Shown here: one piece after another, positions 32,311-40,602 of the stretch | Numbering within the stretch: position 1 is the stretch's first letter | How the letters are laid out: every line of letters begins with the position of its first letter | Assembly: GCF_000171235.2 (NCBI RefSeq) | Contig: NZ_ABEA03000007.1 | Location: 1 to 40,602, forward strand | Source of the DNA: Geminisphaera colitermitum TAV2 | Lineage (GTDB): Bacteria > Verrucomicrobiota > Verrucomicrobiia > Opitutales > Opitutaceae | Reading direction: 5' to 3' | Length of the DNA: 40,602 bases | Translations under genes and position numbers: made by a program | Notes under the pieces: model-generated | Database searches by the model: none | What the model was told of the DNA's origin: nothing | What the model saw: only the letters and a program-made list of their open reading frames with translations

Positions 32311-35088
32311 TTATTGGGTAATCTCCAAATTATCAGTGCTGACAGCCACGCCCGGCTGCACCCAAGTCTTGTTGCTTCTGGGCGTAAGATAGAATCCTTG
32401 GCCGATGGCAAAGGAAGGTTGCGTTCCAGTCCATCCGCTGCCGATGAACGGGACTGTGCCAGAAACGGCTGCCCCGCTCGTGTTATACCAATTGAACAAT
32501 TCGTTCGTGGCACGTGTATAGCCAATATCAACGGGATCGGCGACGGCGATAGGCAGACTGGATGCCAGCAGGGTCTTGACATTATTCTGGAGGCTGTAAC
32601 TCCGGTTCCCTGTCTGCACCAACCCGGCAAAGGTCAAGGTCGTGGCCGCGCCACCATTGACTACATAGGCGGCTTGTCCCAACGGAAGCTCCAAGGTGGT
32701 CGTCCCAGCCCAACCGACAACCCCCTTTGAGACAGATGCAAATGAACCATCCGGTTGTTGCACGTTGATTCGGGTATTGGCCCGCACGTTGGCGAACAGG
32801 CTGGTAACGAGATTACCGGCGCTGCTTTCCAGAAGATGGGACACAAGGGCTGCACCGTTGGCCGGGATCGTCACATCATAGCGTCCGTCCACATTGGTCG
32901 AATACTTGGCGTCGTCGTTGATCGTCACTCCATCAAGCGCGGTGGCGCTGGTGACGAGGCGGTAGAACTCGGCGGTGGCCGCGCTCTTGGTGAAGGTGAT
33001 CGTAGCGGTGCCACTCTCGTCGAACTGGCTGGCGGTGCCGGCCACAAAACCCCATGAGGCGGCATTGCCGAGAAGGTTTTGCGAGGCATACAGGGCATAA
33101 TAGTTGCCTGCGGTACCGAGTGCATTGATCGTAATCGTGCTGCCGCTGATGACCGGTTCACCCAGCGTCGCGGGGGTCACGGTGCCGGGGACGATATTAT
33201 TCGTGTTTATCACCGTATAGCCATCCTCATAACTGATGGTGATGAGATAGGGGTAGCTTTCGATGTTGACCGGCTGAAAAACATCAAGCGCATCGTAGGC
33301 GATGATCATTGCGCCAATGCGGGTGAGCAGACTGGAGACATCGGCGGTGTAGTCACCTTCAACGGCGATGATGTTGCCACGATACAGGGCAATCGTGCCG
33401 GTGCTGCCGATGGTGCCGGTGCTGTCGATCTGGAGCTTGTTGACTGCGCCGTGTGGGTTGCCGACTTGGACGTTGCCAGCATTCAGCGTGCCTTGGACGA
33501 CGAGGGTGTTGTTGTATCCCGAATCCTGGCCGATGTAAACGGTGGAGACGGTCGCCGTGTCGCCTGCACTGAGCGTGACCTTATTGCCGGCGGTGTTCAC
33601 GCCGATGATCCAGTCGTCTTGCGACTCGAAGCTCAAACCGTCGGTCGCCAGCGGGGTGCCATAGTAGTTATCCAGCGTCGTGAACGCCCGGATGTCGCCC
33701 GCGTAGGCTTTGCCGGCGTTAAGCACGCCGTTGGGATCGGCGTTATACGCACCGACCACGAAACGGTTGTCCGACAGGCCCACCGAATAGCCGAAGGCGT
33801 CATTCTTCGCGCCGTCGGAGGCGAAGAGCTTCACGGCCTCGGTCACCGTGCCGCTCTTACCGGAGAGCTGCACATAATAATACGCCGCTCCCGTAGTGGC
33901 CTCCTTGCCGTCACCTCTGGTAGCCCCGACCAAGGCGCACTCGCCCGACAGGCTCACCGAATCACCGCCGAAGTAGTGACTCGCCGCGCCGTCGGAGGCG
34001 ATGAGCTTCACGTTCTCGTAGGTGGCGGTGGTGATACTGGCAGGTCCGGTGTAGCCCTCCGGGCGGCCCGTCTTACTGTCCAGCCCCTTGTAATAATACG
34101 CCGCACCCGTATTGGCCACGTTGCCATCACCATTTTGAGCCCCGGCCAAGGCGCTGTCGCCCGATAGGCTCACCGAACGGCCAAAGAGGTCACTCGCCGC
34201 GCCGTCGCTGGCGAGGAGCTTCACGTTCTCGTAGGTGGCGGTGGTGACGCTGGCAGGACCGGTGTAGCCCTCCGGGCGGCCCGTCTTACTGTCCAGCCCC
34301 TTAAAATAATACGCCGAGCCGGAATTGCCCCCCATGTCGTCATCCCAATAAGCCCCGGCCAAGGCGCGGTCGCCCGATAGACTCACCGACTTGCCGAAGT
34401 AGTCATTCCCCGCGCCGTCGCTGGCGAGGAGCTTCACGTCCTCGGTCACCGTGGAGCCGGTTGCTTTGCCGTCCAGCCCCTTAAAATAATAGGCCGAGCC
34501 AGACTGGAGCCCCTTGTCGTCATCCCCCCACGCCCCGACCAAGGCGCGGGTGCCCGACAAGCTCACCGACTCGCCGAAGGTGTCGCTCACCGCGCCGTCG
34601 GAGGCGAGGAGCTTCACGTCCTCGGTCACCGTGGGGCCGACCGCGTTGTTCAGCCCTTTGTAATAATACGCCGCTCCCGAACCTTCCCCATTGGCGTCAT
34701 GAGAATTAGCCCCGGTCAAGGCGCTGTCGCCCGATAGACTCACCGAATAGCCAAACCGGTCCTGCGCCGCGGCGTCGGAGGCGAGGAGCTTCACGAACTC
34801 GGTCACCGTGGGGCCGGTTTCGTTGCCCAGCCCCCTGAAATAATACGCCGCACCCGAGTAACCCACGTTGCCATCGGCGAGACTAGCCCCGGCCAAGGCG
34901 CTGTCGCCCGACGCGCTCACCGAAATGCCGAAGTTGTCACTCTGCGCGCCGTCGGAGGCGGTGAGGTTGGAGGCGCGGGCGTGGGGAGCGGCGAGAGCGA
35001 GGAGTGCGAGGCCGAGGGCGCCGGGTGCTCCGAGTGTAAGGAAGGCGCGCCGGAGCGTGCCTGAGTTATCGTTTGATTTTATTTTCAT
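32311..35088 (-). CDS. Secreted FG-GAP-like seven-repeat protein
   Basis: 925 residues with a signal peptide ending near ARA (about 39). Residues about 40-445 hold seven repeats of the pattern ASDGAxxDxFGxSVSLSGDxALxGA...SGxAYY[FY]KGL, spaced 50-62 residues apart, as expected for a seven-bladed FG-GAP/integrin-type beta-propeller with Asp-rich loops that may bind calcium. The rest is a beta-rich region with autotransporter-like features (TLSAGDTATVSTVYIG, GTLNAGNVQVG) and a C-terminal domain with GFYLTPRSNKTW. It has no PEP-CTERM tail, unlike its neighbours. The N-terminus (MKIKSNDNSGTLRRAFLTLG) resembles that of PEP-CTERM protein 3. Probably a large extracellular or surface protein; binding partner unknown. 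Confidence 0.85.
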   Translation of the reverse strand: MKIKSNDNSGTLRRAFLTLGAPGALGLALLALAAPHARASNLTASDGAQSDNFGISVSASGDSALAGASLADGNVGYSGAAYYFRGLGNETGPTVTEFVKLLASDAAAQDRFGYSVSLSGDSALTGANSHDANGEGSGAAYYYKGLNNAVGPTVTEDVKLLASDGAVSDTFGESVSLSGTRALVGAWGDDDKGLQSGSAYYFKGLDGKATGSTVTEDVKLLASDGAGNDYFGKSVSLSGDRALAGAYWDDDMGGNSGSAYYFKGLDSKTGRPEGYTGPASVTTATYENVKLLASDGAASDLFGRSVSLSGDSALAGAQNGDGNVANTGAAYYYKGLDSKTGRPEGYTGPASITTATYENVKLIASDGAASHYFGGDSVSLSGECALVGATRGDGKEATTGAAYYYVQLSGKSGTVTEAVKLFASDGAKNDAFGYSVGLSDNRFVVGAYNADPNGVLNAGKAYAGDIRAFTTLDNYYGTPLATDGLSFESQDDWIIGVNTAGNKVTLSAGDTATVSTVYIGQDSGYNNTLVVQGTLNAGNVQVGNPHGAVNKLQIDSTGTIGSTGTIALYRGNIIAVEGDYTADVSSLLTRIGAMIIAYDALDVFQPVNIESYPYLITISYEDGYTVINTNNIVPGTVTPATLGEPVISGSTITINALGTAGNYYALYASQNLLGNAASWGFVAGTASQFDESGTATITFTKSAATAEFYRLVTSATALDGVTINDDAKYSTNVDGRYDVTIPANGAALVSHLLESSAGNLVTSLFANVRANTRINVQQPDGSFASVSKGVVGWAGTTTLELPLGQAAYVVNGGAATTLTFAGLVQTGNRSYSLQNNVKTLLASSLPIAVADPVDIGYTRATNELFNWYNTSGAAVSGTVPFIGSGWTGTQPSFAIGQGFYLTPRSNKTWVQPGVAVSTDNLEITQ

Positions 35089-35302
35089 AGGAATGATAAA
35101 TTTGGGATTTCAGGTTTCAGACAGAGAGAGGGTGGTGCCGGAGGGCGTGATGTTTGTTAGGCATAATAGACACGCGGTATAATATCCTGTACAGCGTCTA
35201 TATGTTGGTATGGTTGATTATATGGGCACACAAGGGCTGCGCCCGGCAGTGAGGCGGTGATTGATATTCGGAAGTTGAGAGTTGAAGCTAGAGACTAAAG
35301 AT

Positions 35303-35556
35303 CTTGTTTTTAGACAGAATTAACAGAATTAACAGAATTTGCTGAATTAACGGAATGGGTTGAGTTGGCTGAATTGATGATTTGTTATTGGAATGATTTC
35401 GGTTTATTTTGTCTCACGCGGAGGCGCGGAGAACGCAGAGGAAGGGAAATGCAATATTTTTAATTTATTTATACTTATAATATGAGTTTTCTCTGCGCCT
35501 CTGCGTCTCTGCGTGATCTCTTAAATCTTGCGAAAAATTGAACCGACAATGCTCTA
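35303..35556. repeat. 254-bp direct repeat, copy 1 (TTAACAGAA plus CGCAGAG modules)
   Basis: Begins CTTGTTTTTAGACAGAATT, followed by AACAGAATTTGCTGAATTAACGG, TCTCACGCGGAGGCGCGG, an AT-rich loop, CTCTGCGCCTCTGCGTCTC and ...AATGCTCT. It is nearly identical to 36536-36789 in the same orientation; the two copies bracket PEP-CTERM gene 3. The preceding 35089-35302 has no recognisable features beyond the FG-GAP gene's promoter region. Confidence 0.8.
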
Positions 35557-35579
35557 GAGACTAAAGAGTGTGGATTTTA

Positions 35580-36473
35580 TTATTTATTTCGTTTCCGCAT
35601 GACGGCAAAGGCGAGCAGCGCGAGCCCAGCGAGGGCGGCATACGTGGCGGGTTCGGGCACGGAGGAGGAGGGGGTGTAGATGAAGGCGGTAATGAGCCCC
35701 TCGTACATCTCGGTCCGTGTGAAGAGGGCGGCGCAGTCGGAAACATCGAGTCCGTTCACCAGCGTGGTGCCTCCGAAGAGGTCGATGTTCCTGTCCTTAA
35801 AGAAGGCTTGCATGCCCTCGAAACTCTGGGAGCCCAGGAATATGATGCCGTTGTCCTGCGCCAGCCAGACCGTGCCGATGTTCAGGATCGCGCTGGCCGG
35901 GGAAAAGATGGCAAGGTGGTTGCCGGCCGCGCCCGCTGTGCCCACGTAGATGTTGTTCGCCGTGAGGGAGACCGGGCCGCTTCCGATGGAGGGTATGGAC
36001 AGGGTATTATTGGTGGAACCGGCTCCCTGGCCGATGATGATATCCCCCGCGATCAGACTGCCTGTAACAGCCCCTGTGCCAATGAGAGTTTCGCCAGTAA
36101 AATTCACTGTATTATTGCTGTCACCCGCGCCGATAATGAGGTCACCCCCTACGGTCAGTTGCCCGCCGAGTTGCAGAGTGCTGGCACCGGAGATCGTCAC
36201 CGGCCCCGGAGTGCTCGTGCGGACAGGATTCGACGCGTTGGCGCGGAGTTGTGCAGTCGCCCCGTTATTGATGACAACGCCCTCCGGGTCAGCCCACGGG
36301 GTGCCTCCGCTCCAGTTGGCGCTGTCCATCCAGTCGCCGCCGTCCCAAGTGCCGCCGGCTGTGTTGATCCAGGTGGCGGTGGCGAAGGCGGGCAGGCCGG
36401 TGAGCAGGCCAATGCCGAGGGTGAGGAGCACCCGTCGGAGCGTGCCTGTATTATTTGTTGGTTTTGTTTTCAT
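35580..36473 (-). CDS. PEP-CTERM sorting-domain protein 3 (autotransporter-like)
   Basis: 297 residues. N-terminus MKTKPTNNTGTLRRVLLTLG with a signal peptide ending near AFA (about 31). WINTAGGTWDGGDWMDSANWSGG opens the mature part, the same autotransporter-repeat start as in PEP-CTERM protein 1. Gly/Thr/Asn-rich strands follow (GGQLTVGGDLIIGAGDSNNTVNFTG), consistent with a beta-helix. The C-terminus is VPEPATYAALAGLA with a hydrophobic helix and MRKRNK (272-297). The gene lies between two 254-bp direct repeats. Expected to be exported and sorted by an exosortase encoded elsewhere. Confidence 0.88.
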   Translation of the reverse strand: MKTKPTNNTGTLRRVLLTLGIGLLTGLPAFATATWINTAGGTWDGGDWMDSANWSGGTPWADPEGVVINNGATAQLRANASNPVRTSTPGPVTISGASTLQLGGQLTVGGDLIIGAGDSNNTVNFTGETLIGTGAVTGSLIAGDIIIGQGAGSTNNTLSIPSIGSGPVSLTANNIYVGTAGAAGNHLAIFSPASAILNIGTVWLAQDNGIIFLGSQSFEGMQAFFKDRNIDLFGGTTLVNGLDVSDCAALFTRTEMYEGLITAFIYTPSSSVPEPATYAALAGLALLAFAVMRKRNK

Positions 36474-36535
36474 AAAAATGACAAGTAGCGCCTGTAAAAT
36501 CAGGAGTCGGGAGTCGGGGGTTAATATTAAGGATT

Positions 36536-36833
36536 CTTGTTTTTAGACAGAATTAACAGAATTAACAGAATTTGCTGAATTAACGGAATGGGTTGAGTTG
36601 GCTGAGTTGATGATTTGTTGTTGGAATGATTTCGGTTTATTTTGTCTCACGCGGAGGCGCGGAGAACGCAGAGGAATGGAAATGTAATGTTTTTAATTTA
36701 TTTATACTTATAATATGGGTTTTCTCTGCGTCTCTGTGTCTCTGCGTGATCTCTTAAATCTTGCGAAAAATTGAATTTATAATGCTCTAAAATAATTCTG
36801 TTGATTCTGAAAATTCTGTTAATTTTGTCTAAA
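36536..36833. repeat. 254-bp direct repeat, copy 2, nested inside a TTAACAGAATT palindrome
   Basis: Same modules as 35303-35556. In addition, an outer right arm (AATTCTGTTGATTCTG, AATTCTGTTAATTTTGTC, to 36833) pairs with the left TAGACAGAATTAACAG arm, so one palindrome encloses the CGCAGAG palindrome. This shows the nested construction directly. Confidence 0.8.
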
Positions 36834-36844
36834 AAAAAGTCCTG

Positions 36845-37673
36845 TCGCAGCAGATGCGGGCGGGACGCCCGCTCCGTGCGTAGCGCAGGCGGGACGCCTG
36901 CCATCTTGTCTATAGCGCGAAGCGCGGTGACTTTTATGGAGTGCGGCGCTTCGCGCAGCAGGCTGGATGGCAGGCGGGACGCCTGCGCTACATCGGAATG
37001 CGGGCGTCGCAAGCGACGCCCCTACAGCGGGCGAGACGCCCGCGCCACATGTAGGGGCTTCGCTTGCGAAGCCCGCGTATGCAGGACGTGGCCTCAAATG
37101 GCGTGCGCGGGCGTCGCAAGCGACGCCCCTACAGCGGGCGGGACGCCCGCGCCACTCTTTGGGCGTTCCTTGGGCGTTCCTCGCTCCGCTTGCGAACATC
37201 AGGCGAACGTCCACTTGCATCTCAGAATCGACCTTGACCGAAGCAGTGGCCCCGGTTGTCGTGATGAAGTTGTGGTTGCTGGTGCTCATGTGGCGTGAAT
37301 GCGGTGCTGGATGCGTCAGACACACATTCTGCCAGTTTTTTATGCTTTTGAAAAGCTAGGCAAACCCCTGTAAAAATTGCGATTCCCATGAATAACATGG
37401 AGATATCATATTCTTTTTTTTACCGGCCCCAAAATCGACCCCAAGGAGATGCCTGAATATCCAGTTTTTAACTACAGAGAACAGGGGCATAAGTAGGGGC
37501 TTCGCTTGCGAAGCCCGCGTATGCAGGACGTGGCCTCGAATGGCGTGCGCGGGCGTCGCAAGCGACGCCCCTACCTGCGGGCGGGACGCCCGCGCCACTT
37601 TTCTGACCGCCGGCAGGATGCCGGCGGTCCCAGGCGTTTCCGCGCCGTTGTTTTTTTCCCTCATTATTGAGCT
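36845..37673. repeat. Intergenic region with GGGACGCC-type repeats
   Basis: 829 bp without a convincing gene. GC-rich interspersed repeats occupy 36845-37165 and 37494-37600: alternating units such as GGCGGGACGCCTGC, GGGCGTCGCAAGCGACGCCC, GGGGCTTCGCTTGCGAAGCCC, and CCGGCAGGATGCCGG near 37612. The unit GTAGGGGCTTCGCTTGCG...ATGCAGGACGTGGCCTC occurs twice (37051 and 37493). Between them, 37165-37290 could encode a peptide starting MSTSNHNFITTTG on the minus strand, but it runs straight into repeat sequence, so it is at best a truncated gene. Confidence 0.6.
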
Positions 37674-39581
37674 TCAGATCTGGAAATCGCCGGGGCGGTC
37701 GCGCTCGCGCGAATCGCCAAAGGGGGCGGCGGTTTCCTGGGTTTTGTTTTTGTCGTAAAAGATGCGGATTCCGGATGCCGCACGAGCTTTCTCCCCATCC
37801 TGCTGGAGCAGGCGTGAGGCGCGCAGCAGGGCGCGTTTCGTGCTCATGGTGAGATTGGCCTCGGCAGGGAAAATGTTGTCGCTGCCGATGGCGGCCCATG
37901 CACCGCTGCGACGAAGCACGCGTTCGACGTCGGGATTGATGCCGCTGACAAGGAGATGGCGGCCGGAGCCTTTCATGTAGTCGTGAAGCTGGAGCAGCGA
38001 CATGACAGAGGTGGCGTCGAGGTGGCGCGCGTTTTTCATGCGCAGGATGACGACGCGCATTTTGGAATCCGAGGCGAGTTGGCGCACCTGTTCCTGAAAC
38101 AAGTCGGCGGCGCCAAAAAACAATTCGCCTTCCACGTGAACGATGGAGATGGCGGAGTTCTTGCGCGCGGCGTCCTCGTCGAGTTGCGAGAGTTGTCCGG
38201 CGTCGTCAAAGGTGTATTCAACGAGCGAGGGCGCGCCGGCTTTGCGCAGGAAGAGCACGAGCGAGAGTCCGACGCCGACGTAGATGGCGACGTCGAGCTT
38301 GAGGAAAAACGCCGAGGCAAATGTGGTGACGAGCACGAAGGCGTCCGAGCGCGTGGCACGCCAGGCGAGTCGCAACTGTTCGCGGTTGATCATGCGCAGG
38401 CCGATGCGGATGAGGTGCGCGGCCAGACTGGCAACGGGAATGTAATTGATCAACGGCCCGACAAAAAACAGCGCGGCGAGCACGATCGAACTGCTCATGA
38501 GGGCCGACATCTGGGTGCGCGCGCCGCTTTGGTAATTGGCTCCGCTGCGCGCGAACGAGGCGGAGCCGGGCATGGCTCCGTAGGCGCTGGTGACGATGTT
38601 GGCCGTGCCCATGGAGATGAGTTCCTGGTTGACGTCGATCTGCTGGCCCGACTTGGCCGCCATGGTCTTGGCGATGGAGACGGCTTCGAGCATGCCGAGG
38701 ATCGAGATGGCGAGGGCGGCGCCAAGCAGCGAAGGGACGATGCCCCAGGTCTCGGGACCGAGGGGCATGCCGATGAAGGAGGGAATGGTGACGGAGAGCA
38801 CGCCTTCGTCGGCAATGGTGCGCAGGCCGATGAGTTCGTTGAGGTGTCCGTATTTGGTAATGAGCGCGATGATGACGAGGCCGATCAATTCGGCGGGGAT
38901 GCGGCGGATGTAGTGTTCGCAGACTTCGAAGATGACGAGAGTGAGCACGCCGATGGCGAGAGCCCAGCCGTTGAACTGGAGGTGGACGATGCGATCGAGC
39001 GCCGCCCAGAGGGTGCCAATGAAGCTGCCGCGCGAACCGACATCGATGATGCCGAAGAAGTGGGAAACCTGCCCCGCGGCGAGCAGGATGCCGATGGCGG
39101 TGCCGTAACCGATGATGACGGAGCGCGAGATGAACTGGGTGATTTTGCCAAACTGGGCCAGGCCGGCGGTGAGTTGAAATATGCCGATGAGCGCAGCCAG
39201 GACGATCGTGATCTGGGCCGGGGTGAGGTCGGTGCTGGTGAACGAATAGATGGTGGCCGCGAGCACGATGCTGAGCGAGTTGCTGGGGCCAAAAACAAGG
39301 TGGTGGGAGGAGGTGAAGAGCGCGGCGACGAAGCCGCCGACGATCACGGACATGATGACCATGAGCGGCGGCAGTCCGGCGATGAGGGCGAAGCCGATGG
39401 CCTGCGGTATTGAAACGAGCGATACAGTGGCGGCGGCGAGTCCGTCGGCGCGGAGTTTGTCCCAGGAGTATTTGCGGAGTTCGGCGCCGAGCGGAAAGCG
39501 GTCGCGCAGCCACTGCCCGGAACTGCGGGCGACGGAGGCGGCGGCCTGGCGGGTTTGCGATGAAATCAGCGGAGCGCTCAT
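37674..39581 (-). CDS. SulP family inorganic anion transporter with STAS domain
   Basis: 635 residues from the ATG at 39581 (14 more codons are open upstream). Residues about 45-440 contain the SulP membrane domain, with the signature region near the first helices (DGLAAATVSLVSIPQAIGFALIAGLPP), HHLVFGPSNSLSIVLAA, and NQELISMGTANIVTSAYGAMPGSASFARSGAN, giving 12-14 hydrophobic segments. A cytoplasmic STAS domain (about 470-580) follows, with the MRVVILRMKNARHLDATS motif. SulP proteins carry sulfate, bicarbonate, dicarboxylates or other anions; the substrate cannot be told from sequence. It is encoded 160 bp downstream of parB on the same strand, with a repeat between. Confidence 0.93.
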   Translation of the reverse strand: MSAPLISSQTRQAAASVARSSGQWLRDRFPLGAELRKYSWDKLRADGLAAATVSLVSIPQAIGFALIAGLPPLMVIMSVIVGGFVAALFTSSHHLVFGPSNSLSIVLAATIYSFTSTDLTPAQITIVLAALIGIFQLTAGLAQFGKITQFISRSVIIGYGTAIGILLAAGQVSHFFGIIDVGSRGSFIGTLWAALDRIVHLQFNGWALAIGVLTLVIFEVCEHYIRRIPAELIGLVIIALITKYGHLNELIGLRTIADEGVLSVTIPSFIGMPLGPETWGIVPSLLGAALAISILGMLEAVSIAKTMAAKSGQQIDVNQELISMGTANIVTSAYGAMPGSASFARSGANYQSGARTQMSALMSSSIVLAALFFVGPLINYIPVASLAAHLIRIGLRMINREQLRLAWRATRSDAFVLVTTFASAFFLKLDVAIYVGVGLSLVLFLRKAGAPSLVEYTFDDAGQLSQLDEDAARKNSAISIVHVEGELFFGAADLFQEQVRQLASDSKMRVVILRMKNARHLDATSVMSLLQLHDYMKGSGRHLLVSGINPDVERVLRRSGAWAAIGSDNIFPAEANLTMSTKRALLRASRLLQQDGEKARAASGIRIFYDKNKTQETAAPFGDSRERDRPGDFQI

Positions 39582-39587
39582 GCAGTG

Positions 39588-39720
39588 GAGCAACGGTTTT
39601 TCAGCCGTCGCGACGACGCACAACGTCGCCCGTTTGGAAAATAACGCAACCCGGACGCCGGGCGGGCGAGGTGCTTCGCATCTCCTCGTCGCAACGGCTG
39701 GAAAGCCGTCGTGCCACCAG
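39588..39720. repeat. CAACGG...CCGTTG-type palindromic repeat between SulP and parB genes
   Basis: AGCAACGGTTTTTCAGCCGTCG (from 39588) is matched by CGTCGCAACGGCTGGAAAGCCG on the right (to about 39710), with CGACGACGCACAACGTCG and CCGGACGCCGGGCGG hairpins between. It spans most of the gap and also covers the upstream region of the transporter gene. Confidence 0.6.
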
Positions 39721-39741
39721 CGCTGTCCATCGTGGCGTTGC

Positions 39742-40602
39742 TCATGCCTCGACGCCGAGTTTTTCGAGGATGCGTTGCAGGTCGTCGTTGCCTGCGTATT
39801 CGATCACAATCTTGCCGCGCTTGGGCGTGTGTTGGAGCGCGACGCGCGCTCCGAGGTGGGAGATGAGGCGCTTCTCGATGCTGGCCACGGCGGCGGCTTC
39901 GACGGGGGGGAGTTTGCTGCCGGTCCTGGCGCCGGCCACGGGGGGGACGGGCGAGGCGGCGGCCTTATGGGTCTGCACGAGTTTTTCCGTGGCACGGACG
40001 CTGAGGCCGCCTTCGATGACGCGGCGGGCGAGGACGGCGCGTTGCGCGGAGTCTTCGACGCCGAGGAGGACTTTGGCGTGGCCGACGGAGACCAGTCCCT
40101 TGGCGACAAATCCGCGCAACTCTTCGTCGAGCGAGAGCAGGCGCAGCGCGTTGGCGACGCCGGCGCGGCTCTTGCCGACGCGCTCGGCCACGGCTTCTTG
40201 CGTGAGGTCGAAGTCGCGGATGAGGCTGGCGTAGCCAAAGGCTTCTTCGAGCGGGTTGAGGCTTTCGCGCTGGAGGTTTTCGATGAGGCCGAGGGTGGCG
40301 GCGGAGGCGTCCTTGGCCACGACGAGGCGCGCGGGGATGGTCTTGATTTTGAGGAGTTGGAAGGCGCGCCAGCGGCGTTCGCCAGCGATGAGCTGGTATT
40401 TGCCTTCACCGGTTTTGCGCACGACGACGGGTTGCAGGAGTCCTTCCGCACGGATGCTTTCGGCGAGTTCCTGGAGTTGTTCGGGCGCGATGTCCTTGCG
40501 CGCTTGATACGGACTCGGGGCGATGGAGGTGATGGCGATTTCCAAAAATCCACTGGCGGCGGACGCAGGCACGACAGCGGGGGGGGGGGGAGGGAGGATG
40601 TT
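39742..40602 (-). CDS. parB: Chromosome partitioning protein ParB (5' end outside window)
   Basis: 287 codons are visible and the frame is open to the window edge. The usual ParB start (RLGRGLGALI motif) is not present, so the true start lies beyond 40602; the GTG at 40572 is probably internal. Seen: the ParB/Srx domain with PSPYQARK, LAESIRAEGLLQPVVVRK and the CTP-binding/hydrolysis motif GERRWRAF; ENLQRESLNPLEEA; an HTH LTQEAVAERVGKSRAGVANALRLL that reads parS; and a C-terminal dimerisation region (GKIVIEYAGNDDLQRILEKLG). ParB loads on parS sites near the replication origin and acts with ParA in segregation, so the window may lie in the origin region. parA would be expected just upstream, outside the window. 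Confidence 0.95.
   Translation of the reverse strand, partial: NILPPPPPAVVPASAASGFLEIAITSIAPSPYQARKDIAPEQLQELAESIRAEGLLQPVVVRKTGEGKYQLIAGERRWRAFQLLKIKTIPARLVVAKDASAATLGLIENLQRESLNPLEEAFGYASLIRDFDLTQEAVAERVGKSRAGVANALRLLSLDEELRGFVAKGLVSVGHAKVLLGVEDSAQRAVLARRVIEGGLSVRATEKLVQTHKAAASPVPPVAGARTGSKLPPVEAAAVASIEKRLISHLGARVALQHTPKRGKIVIEYAGNDDLQRILEKLGVEA
40579..40590. repeat. 12-bp poly-G tract inside parB
   Basis: Twelve consecutive G on the plus strand, encoding part of a Pro run in the N-terminal linker of ParB. In the frame shown, the reading frame stays open through the tract to the window edge. Confidence 0.8.

Noticed and set aside
36819-37325. A 168-residue minus-strand frame
   Set aside because: Most of it is the translation of GGGACGCC-type repeats. 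Only the first 30-40 residues (MSTSNHNFITTTG...) lie in unique DNA, and these are at best a truncated gene.

Overview
The window looks like high-GC chromosomal DNA from a member of the Verrucomicrobiota, most likely an Opitutaceae relative. The basis is three secreted proteins ending in the same PEP-CTERM sorting tail (VPEP[AS]TYAALAGLA, a hydrophobic helix, then Arg/Lys), long hybrid histidine kinases, and dense families of palindromic intergenic repeats. The taxonomic call is inference, because no rRNA or tRNA gene is visible.

Layout. 1-6.3 kb (minus strand): a YyaL-type thioredoxin-domain protein, a large hybrid sensor kinase, a response regulator with a Cys4 tail, and slyX. 6.8-9.4 kb: clpB. 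8.69-20.27 kb: an apparent integrated island inside clpB. It is bounded by a 13-bp direct repeat. The left end supplies a replacement 3' end for clpB, and the displaced original 3' end lies 11.57 kb downstream at 20.26-20.93 kb. A third, decayed clpB 3' end at 10.8-11.05 kb, followed by a terminator, suggests stacked integrations. The cargo is a frameshifted phosphoribosyltransferase-like gene, two adjacent 829-bp IS5-family copies, an AbiEi/AbiEii toxin-antitoxin pair with a perfect 34-bp operator-like palindrome over the antitoxin start codon, a 1481-residue nuclease-STAND NTPase resembling Avs (AVAST) anti-phage proteins, and a divergent AlbA_2-domain protein. I see no recombinase in the island.

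21.2-23.8 kb: a NarL-type response regulator followed by a MASE1 sensor kinase, with a large hairpin repeat between them. 24-31 kb: two paralogous two-gene cassettes, each a small protein of unknown function followed by an rve-like (integrase-core) protein that has lost the second Asp and the Glu of the DDE triad. They lie among arrays of nested palindromic repeats. One array contains a clean 183-bp MITE-like insertion with terminal inverted repeats and a target-site duplication. 26.5-36.5 kb: three PEP-CTERM proteins, a small lipoprotein and a 925-residue secreted protein with seven FG-GAP-like propeller repeats, all on the minus strand. 37.7-40.6 kb: a SulP anion transporter with a STAS domain, and parB, whose 5' end runs off the window.

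The strongest candidates for something undescribed are (i) the clpB-targeting defence island that rebuilds its target protein with a variant C-terminus and (ii) the paired 'dead integrase plus small partner' cassettes within the repeat arrays. All similarity statements come from reading the sequence and motifs; no database search was run.
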